In this document: positions 27,112 through 35,177 of the stretch, piece by piece
Layout of the letters: every line of letters begins with the position of its first letter
Position numbering within the stretch: the first letter of the stretch is position 1
Assembly (NCBI GenBank): GCA_023415825.1
Contig: JAEZJF010000024.1
Location: forward strand, 62,001-126,000
DNA from: Bacillota bacterium
GTDB taxonomy: Bacteria > Bacillota > Clostridia > DSM-8532
Direction: 5' to 3'
Length of the DNA: 64,000 nucleotides
Made by a program: the position numbers and the translations under genes
Notes under the pieces: generated by a model
The model's database searches: none
What the model was told of the DNA's origin: nothing
Seen by the model: the letters and a program-made list of their open reading frames with translations, nothing else

Positions 27112-27189
27112 TTTCGTATTTCTCTCCTTCTTATGTTAATCTGACATACTATATTATGCCATCCTTCGAAAAAACTATATCCCTATCCG

Positions 27190-27789
27190 TTACATCCAAG
27201 ATAATACCCCATAGCCTTCCTGTTCCAGCATCCGCGACAGTCTGAACAACGGAAGGCCCATGACATTGAAATAGCATCCCTCAATCCGTTCCACCATAAG
27301 GCTGCCAAAGCCCTGGACAGCATAGCTTCCGGCCTTGTCGTAAGGTTCTCCTGTGTTAATATAGCGATCGAGTAAGTCCTTGGGGTAAGCCGACATCTTA
27401 ACCCGCGTCACTTCCGTCCCGCTTTTGACTGTAAGGTCTCGAACCCGGACCAGGGTTAGCCCCGTTGTTACCTCATGCCAACGATTTTCCAAAAGCTTGA
27501 GCATCGCTTCCGCATCATCCCTGTTATTGGGTTTTCCAAGAAGATGCCCATCAATGCCCACAACCGTGTCGGCACCAATAACGAAGGTTTCGTTATGGCT
27601 CGTTTCCCTGATTTTTTCGGCTATTAACAAGGCCTTTCGTCGTGACATTTCCAAGGCGTATTTCCCAGCGTCGAAAAAGCCTGTTGAATCTTCATCGATA
27701 TTGGCGGGCATAATATCAAATTCAAACCCGACCTGCTTCAAGAGCTCTATTCTACGGGGTGAAGCCGATGCCAGCACGAGTTTTAGCAT
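27190..27789 (-). CDS. maf: Maf family nucleotide pyrophosphatase
   Basis: This is a 199-residue protein. The family signature SASPRR is near the N-terminus, followed by IGADTVVGIDG and the QGFGSLMVERIEGCYFNVMGLP block. Maf proteins hydrolyse dTTP/UTP or modified nucleotides and have been linked to septum control in B. subtilis. It sits at the head of the mre-min gene block and is divergent from mecA. Confidence 0.92.
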   Translation of the reverse strand: MLKLVLASASPRRIELLKQVGFEFDIMPANIDEDSTGFFDAGKYALEMSRRKALLIAEKIRETSHNETFVIGADTVVGIDGHLLGKPNNRDDAEAMLKLLENRWHEVTTGLTLVRVRDLTVKSGTEVTRVKMSAYPKDLLDRYINTGEPYDKAGSYAVQGFGSLMVERIEGCYFNVMGLPLFRLSRMLEQEGYGVLSWM

Positions 27790-27940
27790 GATGTACCTCT
27801 TAATGGTTTATTTCCTCACCGGGCGTGAACAATTGCTATATAAACAGCAAGTCCCATATTAAATTATACACGTTCGCGGTGTGGTATGGAATACAAAAAT
27901 GTGTTACATTCAACTATAGTGATAATTTGTTACTTCTCAA

Positions 27941-27969
27941 TTGACGATACTATAAGTATAATATATATT
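27941..27969 (+). promoter_or_regulatory. Sigma-A promoter of mecA
   Basis: TTGACG (27941-27946) is separated by 17 bases from TATATT (27964-27969). A GC-rich hairpin (GGCCGG...CCGGCC, 28006-28022) lies in the leader before the AAAAGGA ribosome binding site, but it has no terminator T-run after it. Confidence 0.6.
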
Positions 27970-28048
27970 AAGGATGTCCAGAAAGGGCTGGTTAAATAAC
28001 TGATTAGGCCGGTTTTTCCCGGCCCGGACTTAGAAAAGGAATAAAATC

Positions 28049-28672
28049 ATGAAAATTGAACGAGTCGGCGAAAACAAGATAAGAATTTTCGTATCCTACG
28101 ACGATCTGGAAGAGCGGGATATCGATCTGGATGCGTTTAACTATAACTCGCCAGAAACACAGGAGCTTTTCTGGGATCTCATGGAACAGGCAGAGATTGA
28201 GCTTGGCTTTGAGGCGCAGGAGTCCCAGCTTTGTATAGAAGCCGTGTCCGACGTGGAGCACGGTTTTGTTATAACTATTACCCGGATGGAAGAGGAAAAC
28301 GAGTTTGAATCCATTCAGAAGTTCATCAAGAACCGTTACAGAAAAAAGGATCTTGCCATAAAAAAGAAAACCGCTTCTGTTTGTTCAACCATGCTGATCT
28401 ACGCGGTGGAAGGCTTTGACGACTTATCCTCCCTCTGCACCATTATTAATCCTCTGTTTAAGGGCAGAAGCAAGGTTTATAACCTGGACGACACTTACTA
28501 TCTGGTGCTCTCGTCCATTGAAGGTAATGTGGCCAACCAGAATCAGTTTGACAGTATTTTAAGTGAATATGCAGATAAGATGCCCAATGTTGATTTCTTT
28601 GAGGGCTATCTGAACGAATATGGCAAATGCCTCGTTTCTGAAAATGCTATTTCCTTCTTCGCCAGTCTTTAG
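28049..28672 (+). CDS. mecA: ClpC adaptor protein MecA
   Basis: This is a 207-residue acidic protein. The N-terminal substrate-recognition domain begins MKIERVGENKIRIFVSYDDL and contains ERDIDLDAFNYNS. A charged linker (about 90-115) is followed by the C-terminal ClpC-binding domain with FDDLSSLCTIINP and LDDTYYLVL. MecA delivers proteins to ClpCP for degradation and controls competence and other regulators in Bacillus. It is a single-gene unit with its own promoter and a strong terminator shared with convergent galU. Confidence 0.88.
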   Translation: MKIERVGENKIRIFVSYDDLEERDIDLDAFNYNSPETQELFWDLMEQAEIELGFEAQESQLCIEAVSDVEHGFVITITRMEEENEFESIQKFIKNRYRKKDLAIKKKTASVCSTMLIYAVEGFDDLSSLCTIINPLFKGRSKVYNLDDTYYLVLSSIEGNVANQNQFDSILSEYADKMPNVDFFEGYLNEYGKCLVSENAISFFASL

Positions 28673-28750
28673 GTAGGAGATGCTTTCCAGAGCATGCCAT
28701 GGGTGTCAAATAAGTGATGTTTGTCAACTGACCTAGTCAAGGATATGACA

Positions 28751-28782
28751 AAAGGGATGGGGTTATTATACCTCATCCCTTT
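28751..28782. terminator. Bidirectional terminator between mecA and galU
   Basis: AAAGGGATG...CATCCCTTT forms a 12-bp stem (one G-T pair) with loop TTATTATA, flanked by A and T runs on both sides. It serves the two converging genes. Confidence 0.85.
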
Positions 28783-28804
28783 ATTAATATCTCATCATTT
28801 CTAA

Positions 28805-29668
28805 TTACTGCAAAAGATCTCTCAAATAAGCCTCGAATTCAGTGCGCAAATCCTCACGTTTAAGTGCAAACTCTACGGTTGCCTGAAGAAAACCCAGTTT
28901 ATTACCAACATCATACCGCCTACCGATAAAATCATAAGCATACATGGGCTCAACTCTGGCTAAATCACACAATGAATCGGTTAATTGAATTTCACCGTTT
29001 TTACCGGGCTGGGCGTTTTCAAGATAGCGGAAAATGGTAGGTGTAATAATGTAACGGCCCAGAATGGCAAGATTGGAAGGTGCCTGTTCTTTGTCGGGCT
29101 TTTCCACAAGGGTTTTCACCTTAAAGATTCTGTCATCCACCTGTTTTCCCGCAACAATTCCGTACTTGGAGACATCCTCCATAGCCACATGCTGCACACC
29201 TAAAATGGAGGTGCGGTATTCGTCATAGGTATCGATCATCTGCTTCAGACATGGCACCTCAGAATCCACAATGTCGTCCCCTAATAGCACAGCAAAGGGT
29301 TCATTTCCGATAAAGGCCTTGGCGCAATGAATGGCATGACCCAGCCCCTTAGCCTCCTTTTGGCGTATATAGTGAATGTCAACCAGGTTTGCGATCTGAC
29401 GGACCTGGGCCAAAAGCTCCTCCTGGCCCTTCTTTCGCAGTTCCTCTTCAAGCTCCAGAGACCGGTCAAAATGATCTTCGATGGCGCGTTTTCCACGGCC
29501 TGTGATAATGAGTATGTCTTCAATTCCCGAAGCGATAGCCTCTTCAATAATATATTGAATGGTAGGCTTGTCCACAATGGGCAGCATCTCTTTCGGCTGC
29601 GCCTTGGTTGCCGGTAAAAACCGGGTTCCCAAACCTGCTGCAGGGATAATGGCTTTACGTACCTTCAT
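28805..29668 (-). CDS. galU: UTP-glucose-1-phosphate uridylyltransferase
   Basis: This 287-residue nucleotidyltransferase makes UDP-glucose from UTP and glucose-1-phosphate. The N-terminal nucleotide-binding loop GLGTRFLPATKAQPKEML is intact, as are VDKPTIQYIIEEA, LLGDDIV and VEKP. UDP-glucose feeds polysaccharide and teichoic acid synthesis. It is downstream of recR (22 bases) and may be co-transcribed with ybaB-recR. A ROK glucokinase lies upstream in the same direction, which could supply glucose-6-phosphate. Confidence 0.95.
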   Translation of the reverse strand: MKVRKAIIPAAGLGTRFLPATKAQPKEMLPIVDKPTIQYIIEEAIASGIEDILIITGRGKRAIEDHFDRSLELEEELRKKGQEELLAQVRQIANLVDIHYIRQKEAKGLGHAIHCAKAFIGNEPFAVLLGDDIVDSEVPCLKQMIDTYDEYRTSILGVQHVAMEDVSKYGIVAGKQVDDRIFKVKTLVEKPDKEQAPSNLAILGRYIITPTIFRYLENAQPGKNGEIQLTDSLCDLARVEPMYAYDFIGRRYDVGNKLGFLQATVEFALKREDLRTEFEAYLRDLLQ

Positions 29669-29690
29669 GACTTTCCGCTCCTTTTCCTAT

Positions 29691-30290
29691 TTAAATTTCT
29701 CTTCGGCCTTCCAAAGATTTATACAGCGTCACCTCGTCGGCGTACTCCAAATCACCGCCAACGGCTATACCCTGGGCAATGCGGGTGGTTTTGACACCCA
29801 TGGGCTTTAAAATTTTGGAAATATAAACGGCCGTAGCTTCCCCTTCAACATTGGGGTTGGTGGCAAGAATGACTTCAGATACCTGGCCATGGGCTACACG
29901 CTTAATTAGGGATTTTATGTTGATATCATCAGGCCCTGTGCCGTCCAGAGGGGATATAAGGCCATTGAGAACATGATACAAGCCTTTAAACTCCCTGACC
30001 CTTTCCATGGCCACCACATCCCTTGGGCTCTGCACCACACAGATAACCCCATGATCCCGCTTATTGGACCCACAAATACGACAGGGGTCCGTGTCGGTAA
30101 GGTTGCCGCAAATGGAGCAGGCAATGGTTTTACGCTTGGCCTCAACAAGAGCCTTGGCAAACCCCACCACCCGGTCCTCGGACAAATTCAATACATGAAA
30201 AGCAAGCCGCTGGGCGGTCTTTCGACCGATACCCGGCAGCTTCTCAAATTCTTCAATCAACTTCTGAACTGGTAATGCAAAGTAATCCAT
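29691..30290 (-). CDS. recR: Recombination protein RecR
   Basis: This is a 199-residue protein. A helix-hairpin-helix (LPGIGRKTAQRLAFH) is followed by a C4 zinc finger (CSICGNLTDTDPCRIC) and a Toprim domain (ICVVQSPRDVVAMERV, ILATNPNVEGEATA). RecR works with RecO, and with RecF, in loading RecA at gaps. It starts immediately after the ybaB stop, the usual ybaB-recR pairing. The normally adjacent dnaX is not next to it here. Confidence 0.95.
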   Translation of the reverse strand: MDYFALPVQKLIEEFEKLPGIGRKTAQRLAFHVLNLSEDRVVGFAKALVEAKRKTIACSICGNLTDTDPCRICGSNKRDHGVICVVQSPRDVVAMERVREFKGLYHVLNGLISPLDGTGPDDINIKSLIKRVAHGQVSEVILATNPNVEGEATAVYISKILKPMGVKTTRIAQGIAVGGDLEYADEVTLYKSLEGRREI

Positions 30291-30641
30291 TTAGAATAAT
30301 CCCGGTATATTCCCCAGGCCCCCGGCAAGTCCTCCCATGGTACTCTTTGCAAGCTCATCGGCCTGCCTCAGGGCTTCGTTGACGGCTGCCAGAACCATAT
30401 CCTGCAATGTTTCCACATCATCGGGATCTACCGCTTCCTTAGAAATACGGATTTCTTTGATTTCTTTGGCACCTGTAGCTACTACCGTGACTGCTCCGCC
30501 GCCGACGGTTGCCTCTACTGTCTTATCCGCAAGCTCTTCCTGCGCTTTGGCCATATCCTGCTGCATCTTCTGGGCCTGCTTCATAAGGTTCCCTATATTT
30601 CCCATTCCGCCCATACCACCGGGGAATCCGTGCTTCGCCAT
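30291..30641 (-). CDS. YbaB/EbfC nucleoid-associated protein
   Basis: This is a 116-residue DNA-binding protein. A glycine-rich N-terminus (GFPGGMGGMGNIGNLM) is followed by the helical/beta core with KAQEELADKTVEATVGGGAV and EIRISKEAVDPDDVE. It forms homodimers that bind DNA near sites of recombination and is nearly always beside recR, as here. An extended -10 element at 30686-30694 drives ybaB-recR, downstream of a palindromic repeat. Confidence 0.92.
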   Translation of the reverse strand: MAKHGFPGGMGGMGNIGNLMKQAQKMQQDMAKAQEELADKTVEATVGGGAVTVVATGAKEIKEIRISKEAVDPDDVETLQDMVLAAVNEALRQADELAKSTMGGLAGGLGNIPGLF

Positions 30642-30685
30642 ATAAAATTCTCTCCTTATCAGTATTCATTTAGGATACTGCTATC

Positions 30686-30694
30686 ATTATAACA
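30686..30694 (-). promoter_or_regulatory. Extended -10 promoter element of ybaB-recR
   Basis: On the minus strand TGTTATAAT gives a TGn-TATAAT element 45 bases upstream of the ybaB start. There is no recognisable -35 at 17 bases. The palindromic repeat at 30713-30747 begins about 20 bases further upstream. Confidence 0.6.
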
Positions 30695-30712
30695 TGAAAA
30701 TGTTTCAATGTT

Positions 30713-30747
30713 CTTGGGTACCCGTTCGAAATCTTTGATTTCTCTTA
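30713..30747 (-). repeat. Palindromic repeat upstream of ybaB
   Basis: Read on the minus strand it contains AAGAGAAATC, then AAAGATTTCGAACGGGTACCCAAG. This matches 49422-49456 (plus strand) at all but two positions and the inner part of 13521-13574. The inner hairpin is GAAATC-AAA-GATTTC. It lies in the 156-base gap between the glucokinase stop and ybaB, just upstream of the ybaB -10 element. Confidence 0.75.
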
Positions 30748-30797
30748 CAATTATAATTCATTTTCGCAATAATATTCAATAGTGTGCAGAGCAAAGC

Positions 30798-31766
30798 TTA
30801 TATCTCCAGCGTCTCGGCTATCAAGGCTCGGGCCCCATATAGGACGGCATCGTCCTTGAGGGCCGAGGCTTTAATCTCAACCTGGGACAGCATGGTGGGC
30901 CAGGTGAAGTTTGAAATATAGCGGATAAACAGGTCCATTACCTCTTCTTCCAGAGCTTCCAGAACGCCTCCGCCCAAAACCAGCACCTGAGGATTAAAGA
31001 TATTGATCAGGTTGCCAGCCCCTGCTGCAAGATAATACACAGAACGCTTCAAGGCCGTCAGTGCTAATTTATCCCCCTCTTTAACCGCCTTCTTCAAAAC
31101 GCTGCTTTTAATAACCCCATCCTTCTCAAATATGGAAGGTGAAAGAGTAGAAGACATACCTCTTTGAAGTCCGGCTTTTATTTCCCGGGTCATGGCAATT
31201 TTACTGGAATAGGCCTCCAAACAGCCTCTTTGCCCACAATTGCACAATGGTCCCTCGGTATTTAGAGTGATGTGTCCAACCTCGGCTCCCGAAAATTTTG
31301 ACCCTGTAAAGAGCTTATTATCAATGATAATACCGCCGCCTATACCCGTACCCACAAATAGACCCAAAGCATGGCTGAAGCCTCTGGCGGCCCCATACTT
31401 CCATTCGCCCAGCATTCCCACATTAACATCATTGCCCATCACAAAAGGCACCTTAAAAGCCTCTTGGAGGATCTGGCCCAGTGGATGGTTCTTCCATTGA
31501 ATGTTTGGAGCGTACAGGATAACTCCTTTACCTGTATCAATTATACCCGGCACCCCTGCGCCAATAGCCTTAAGCTCCTTAGGATCTGTCCGGGACTCAG
31601 TCAAAAGCTTTTCAATGACTTCCTTTATCCTATTGTCCACAGCTTCAGCACCCAGCTCAGGCTTGGTCTTCTGCTTGACCCTGCAAAGGATGTGATTCTT
31701 CTCATCAAAAATAGCTCCGAGTATCTTACTGCCGCCTATATCCAGGCAAATAATGCGCTGCCCCAT
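30798..31766 (-). CDS. glk: ROK family glucokinase
   Basis: This is a 322-residue sugar kinase. The start ATG at 31766 is chosen because GGAGGGTGAC lies directly upstream; an extension to 31808 would overlap the preceding gene. The ATP-binding motif LDIGGSKILGAIFD is at the N-terminus, and the sugar-binding region includes GNDVNVGMLGEW and SGAEVGHITLN. The ROK zinc motif CNCGQRGCLEA is intact. It phosphorylates glucose at the 6-position in the cytoplasm. It lies 11 bases after the phosphodiester glycosidase gene, suggesting co-transcription. Confidence 0.88.
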   Translation of the reverse strand: MGQRIICLDIGGSKILGAIFDEKNHILCRVKQKTKPELGAEAVDNRIKEVIEKLLTESRTDPKELKAIGAGVPGIIDTGKGVILYAPNIQWKNHPLGQILQEAFKVPFVMGNDVNVGMLGEWKYGAARGFSHALGLFVGTGIGGGIIIDNKLFTGSKFSGAEVGHITLNTEGPLCNCGQRGCLEAYSSKIAMTREIKAGLQRGMSSTLSPSIFEKDGVIKSSVLKKAVKEGDKLALTALKRSVYYLAAGAGNLINIFNPQVLVLGGGVLEALEEEVMDLFIRYISNFTWPTMLSQVEIKASALKDDAVLYGARALIAETLEI

Positions 31767-31777
31767 GTCACCCTCCA

Positions 31778-33025
31778 TCATTTTCTTTCCAGAACCACAA
31801 AGGAGCAAGCCAGCATCCTTTCCCGGCCTGCCGAAGGTCTGTTGACGATACTTCCTTCAATAATCATCTCGCTTGAGGCCCCACCATCCAAATTAACGGC
31901 GTCCCGAATGCCCAAATCAAGAAGCTTTTGGGCCAGTTCTTCGCCTGTTAAGCCGTCACTTGACTCCTGCCGCCCATCGGCAACCACAAAGACCAAATTC
32001 CCGTTTTCTTTTATCCCTACGGCTGTTCTTGGAGCCCTAGTCCTTAAGGTTCCCACCCAGGTGTCCGCAGTGGGAACCACAATTTCTCCGTTTTTGAGAA
32101 TCCAGCTGCCGCATTCATAGGCCCAGTCATAGCCTGTTATTTTGCCAGTTAAGGAAGAAATCTCAAAGGCAGTTTCAAGCCACATCCCCGGCTTAATAGT
32201 TGCCTGCAGACGTGCTTCTGCAGCCTTTCCGATGGCAGTGACCAAAAATCCGTCCTCGGGGATTTCGTAGGAGCTGTTTTGTAATGTTAGCCCCCGCACC
32301 TCCCCATTGGAGATGACAGCATTGAGATGGCGTACTTCTATCCTGTTTTCAGAACCATAGGAGGGTGTAAAGATATACAATCCCTCTCCTTTGGGGTATT
32401 GGTTAAAATGAAGGTTGTCTAGATTAATTTTATTTTTGTCACCTGTTCCGGTCTCTGTTTTGCTCATATCATTGCCCTCTTCCCTTTCCTCAAGCCATAC
32501 CGAGGATTTTACATCCTCTATAAATGCTTTTCCGTCTTTCAAAAAGAGGACCGGGTATTTTCCCGTAGCCGGCGTTAAAAGCTCTTCCTTTAAAGCATAA
32601 AGGCCGCCCAAAAGTCCGTTGGTATGCGAAAATCCGCCATTTACCGACGCTTTGGCGTTCCACCTTTGGTTCATTTCACTTAAATAGGCATAACCAAAAA
32701 GAGTCTCATGGGAGGACACAGGCATGACCAGTACATCAGGATTATTGGGTTCTATCTCTAGAACGTGCATGGAAAGCTTTAAATCAGGCTTATTTTCAAT
32801 CTGGGAATAGTAATAATAGAAAGGCTGTTCTTCAGGAACCTGAGAGGATGTAGCTGGTGGGATAGAAGATGGGGTCTGGCTGTTTGGCCCTTGAGATGGC
32901 AAATGCCCGTCCGCAGCATCGGAGAATTTCGCTGCGACAGGGCATAGAATCCAAAGAACAATCATTGATAGCAGAAATAGAAGAAAAACATTGACCGACC
33001 TATTTCTCAACGGGTTCAGCTCCAT
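31778..33025 (-). CDS. Secreted phosphodiester glycosidase (NAGPA-like, PF09992)
   Basis: This is a 415-residue exported protein with an N-terminal hydrophobic segment (VNVFLLFLLSMIVLWILC) and a Ser/Pro/Gln-rich linker (residues about 40-70). The catalytic domain has the NAGPA hallmarks VNGGF, RTAVGI, VVADGRQESSDGLT and AVNLDGGASSEM. Relatives cleave GlcNAc or other sugars from phosphodiesters, including wall teichoic acid or mannose-phosphate linkages; the substrate here is not known. ATG 33025 overlaps the flgJ-like stop by 26 bases; TTG 33010 with a GGAG site is an alternative start. It follows the flagellar rod genes and precedes the glucokinase. Confidence 0.82.
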   Translation of the reverse strand: MELNPLRNRSVNVFLLFLLSMIVLWILCPVAAKFSDAADGHLPSQGPNSQTPSSIPPATSSQVPEEQPFYYYYSQIENKPDLKLSMHVLEIEPNNPDVLVMPVSSHETLFGYAYLSEMNQRWNAKASVNGGFSHTNGLLGGLYALKEELLTPATGKYPVLFLKDGKAFIEDVKSSVWLEEREEGNDMSKTETGTGDKNKINLDNLHFNQYPKGEGLYIFTPSYGSENRIEVRHLNAVISNGEVRGLTLQNSSYEIPEDGFLVTAIGKAAEARLQATIKPGMWLETAFEISSLTGKITGYDWAYECGSWILKNGEIVVPTADTWVGTLRTRAPRTAVGIKENGNLVFVVADGRQESSDGLTGEELAQKLLDLGIRDAVNLDGGASSEMIIEGSIVNRPSAGRERMLACSFVVLERK

Positions 33026-33389
33026 CCGATTTATAGGTTTTATCCATTTTAGCGCTGAGCTGCTTATACATCATATCCGATATGCCCATGCCACGCTCAC
33101 TGCTCTGGTCCATGAGCTCCTCATCAAGCATGTCCTCAAAAATGCTCCGGGCACTGCTTTTTTCAGTAAGCCCGCCATCGGGCACGGTGGCCTTCATCTG
33201 CTTGTACAGCATCTTGAGCATAACAGACTCAAACTCATTACAGGCTTCCTTGAGCTTTTTTTTGTCTCCATCGTCAAAGGCCTTTTGCAAAGCGCTTTCA
33301 AAATTCTCGGCTTCTTCCAGGGCTCCGGCTTGGGTTCTGGTTTTAAGGGTATCAATAGGATTAACCTGTCCAAATCCTTCTATCTTCAT
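33000..33389 (-). CDS. Rod-binding protein, FlgJ N-terminal domain
   Basis: This is a 129-residue protein matching only the N-terminal rod-binding domain of FlgJ (PF10135). It includes LKEACNEFESVMLKMLYKQM, then a linker, and the conserved end ISDMMYKQLSAKMD. The muramidase domain found in Gammaproteobacterial FlgJ is absent, as is common in Firmicutes. It probably caps or assembles the flagellar rod in the envelope. It is the third gene of the flhO-flhP-flgJ set, 23 bases after flhP. Confidence 0.85.
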   Translation of the reverse strand: MKIEGFGQVNPIDTLKTRTQAGALEEAENFESALQKAFDDGDKKKLKEACNEFESVMLKMLYKQMKATVPDGGLTEKSSARSIFEDMLDEELMDQSSERGMGISDMMYKQLSAKMDKTYKSDGAEPVEK

Positions 33390-33412
33390 GCGTTATACCT
33401 CATAGAGTTAAC

Positions 33413-34216
33413 TTATCTTCTGATATTGTTAGCTGTCTGCAACATCTCGTCGGATGTGGTAATGGCTTTGGAATTAAGTTCATAGGCTCTCTGGGCCGTA
33501 ATGAGCTTAACCATCTCTTCTACTACCTTAACATTGGATGACTCCAGAAAGTAGTTGCGGATGGTGCTGGGATCTTCAGTCTCAAAATCGGAAATAGCTT
33601 CACCGGTCGCCGAGTTGCTTCTGTAGAGATTTCCTCCTGTGGCCTCAAGACCCATGGGGTTATCAAACTTGAAAAGTCCAATATATTGACCTGTAGGGAG
33701 AGATACGCCGGTCTCAGGATCTTTGGTGGTAATCTCGCCACTGGGTTGAATTTCGTAATTAGCCATATCGCCGTCAAAATAAATTTCCATGCCGTCCTGG
33801 TCAAGCACAGGATAACCTTTGGAATTGGTCAGCATCTTGCCTTCCTCGGTCATGCCCACCTTAAAGCTGCCGTCGCGGGTATAGTAGGTATTCCCGTCCG
33901 CACCGCGAACAGAGAAGAAGGCTTCGCCTATAATGGCCATATCCAGCTTGTTACTGGTTTGTTCCAGATTGCCCGAGGTGAAATCTCTGGCAGTTGCACA
34001 TGCAACCACACCGTGACCTACCTGAAGATTGACGGGTCTTCCCGCATTTTCTGCCGAATAGGCCTTTTGCATGGAAACATACAGCAAATCCTCAAATTCA
34101 GCTTTTTCTTTTTTAAACGCTGTGGTGGAAACATTGGCAAGATTATTTGAAATCGTGTCAACACTGAATTGCATGGCCTTCATGCCTGATGCGGCGGTCC
34201 AGAGCGATCTCATCAT
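33413..34216 (-). CDS. flhP: Flagellar hook-basal body rod protein FlhP-like
   Basis: This is a 267-residue FlgF/FlgG-family protein. The N-terminal rod motif SNNLANVSTTAFKKEKAEF is at about residues 24-42, and the C-terminal assembly helix is VVEEMVKLITAQRAYELNSK. It is part of the flagellar rod. With the upstream paralogue it matches the B. subtilis flhO-flhP pair downstream of mbl. The start ATG at 34216 follows AAAGGTG. Confidence 0.9.
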   Translation of the reverse strand: MMRSLWTAASGMKAMQFSVDTISNNLANVSTTAFKKEKAEFEDLLYVSMQKAYSAENAGRPVNLQVGHGVVACATARDFTSGNLEQTSNKLDMAIIGEAFFSVRGADGNTYYTRDGSFKVGMTEEGKMLTNSKGYPVLDQDGMEIYFDGDMANYEIQPSGEITTKDPETGVSLPTGQYIGLFKFDNPMGLEATGGNLYRSNSATGEAISDFETEDPSTIRNYFLESSNVKVVEEMVKLITAQRAYELNSKAITTSDEMLQTANNIRR

Positions 34217-34289
34217 GGGTCTTCACCTTTTTTCTTTTGGACATCCTTATCCGTTTTTACATCCTGTATATTTATCTCATGTTAAATTT

Positions 34290-35072
34290 TTATGCCAGCC
34301 GTCCTACTTCATTGACTGCCTTTTCAAGGGTGGAATCCTGATACTGTATGAGTTTTTGATTGGATTCATAAGCCCGGAGAACCGTAATCATATCTACCAT
34401 TTCCTTGACCGAATCTACATTGGAGCGTTCGATAAAGCCCTGCTGGACAGTACCTTCAAAAGCTCCGTCCTGGCTCTCGTTGGTGGCTGTGGCAAGGTTC
34501 ATTCCATATTTTCTTAAGGACTCAGGGTTTTGAAATTTACGAATCTTGAGTGTGTCAATAACCACATCATTTTGCATGACTTGGCCCCGCTCGGTTATAG
34601 TGAAATCCGAGCCGCTTAAAATAATGGCACCCCCATTACCCATTACCGGGAAACCATCCCTGGTTACAAGCCTGCCTGTGGTATCCAGCTTAAAGGATCC
34701 ATCCCTGGTGTAATATTCGCGAAAAGCATTGTTTTCACCGGGAGCAGCTACACAGAAAAAAGCGCCTTCATCACCGTTTATGGCTACATCGGTGCTTATG
34801 CCGGTGCTCTCTAAAGCCCCCTGGGTATAATCGGTATGAACCTCGGCAACATCGTTATAAAGGGTCATATTGCCTATATTGACGGGCTTACCCATAGGTA
34901 TATTGCCGGAATCAAAATAGCGCTTGATCAAAACGTCCGAGAACTCCTCAAATGCAACGGTATCCTTTTTAAAACCATTGGTATTTACATTGGCCATGTT
35001 GTTGGTCACAACATCCATTTTTCGGTTTAAGGTAAGCATGCTGTAACCTGACGTATAGAGTCCTCTAATCAT
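34290..35072 (-). CDS. flhO: Flagellar hook-basal body rod protein FlhO-like
   Basis: This is a 260-residue rod protein. The start is set at ATG 35072, after AAAGGGG; an extension to 35096 has no site. The N-terminal motif VTNNMANVNTNGFKKDTVAF and the C-terminal SVKEMVDMITVLRAYESNQK are the paired assembly helices of the FlgF/FlgG family. It is about 30% like its downstream neighbour by eye. A sigma-D-type promoter lies 56 bases upstream, so this gene heads the flagellar transcript. Confidence 0.9.
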   Translation of the reverse strand: MIRGLYTSGYSMLTLNRKMDVVTNNMANVNTNGFKKDTVAFEEFSDVLIKRYFDSGNIPMGKPVNIGNMTLYNDVAEVHTDYTQGALESTGISTDVAINGDEGAFFCVAAPGENNAFREYYTRDGSFKLDTTGRLVTRDGFPVMGNGGAIILSGSDFTITERGQVMQNDVVIDTLKIRKFQNPESLRKYGMNLATATNESQDGAFEGTVQQGFIERSNVDSVKEMVDMITVLRAYESNQKLIQYQDSTLEKAVNEVGRLA

Positions 35073-35127
35073 ATGTTTGCTGCCCCTTTTTGGCAATAAT
35101 TTTAAAACATTTTACAATCTTAATCCT

Positions 35128-35155
35128 TTATCGGCTAAAATTGCGCAGGGCATTA
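35128..35155 (-). promoter_or_regulatory. Sigma-D (flagellar sigma-28) promoter of flhO-flhP-flgJ
   Basis: On the minus strand TAAT (35152-35155), a 16-base spacer and GCCGATAA (35128-35135) match the B. subtilis sigma-D consensus TAAA-N15-GCCGATAT closely. It lies between the activase stop and flhO, so the rod genes need not depend on transcription from upstream. Confidence 0.75.
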
Positions 35156-35177
35156 GCTTTTTCAGCCATCCTTTTTT

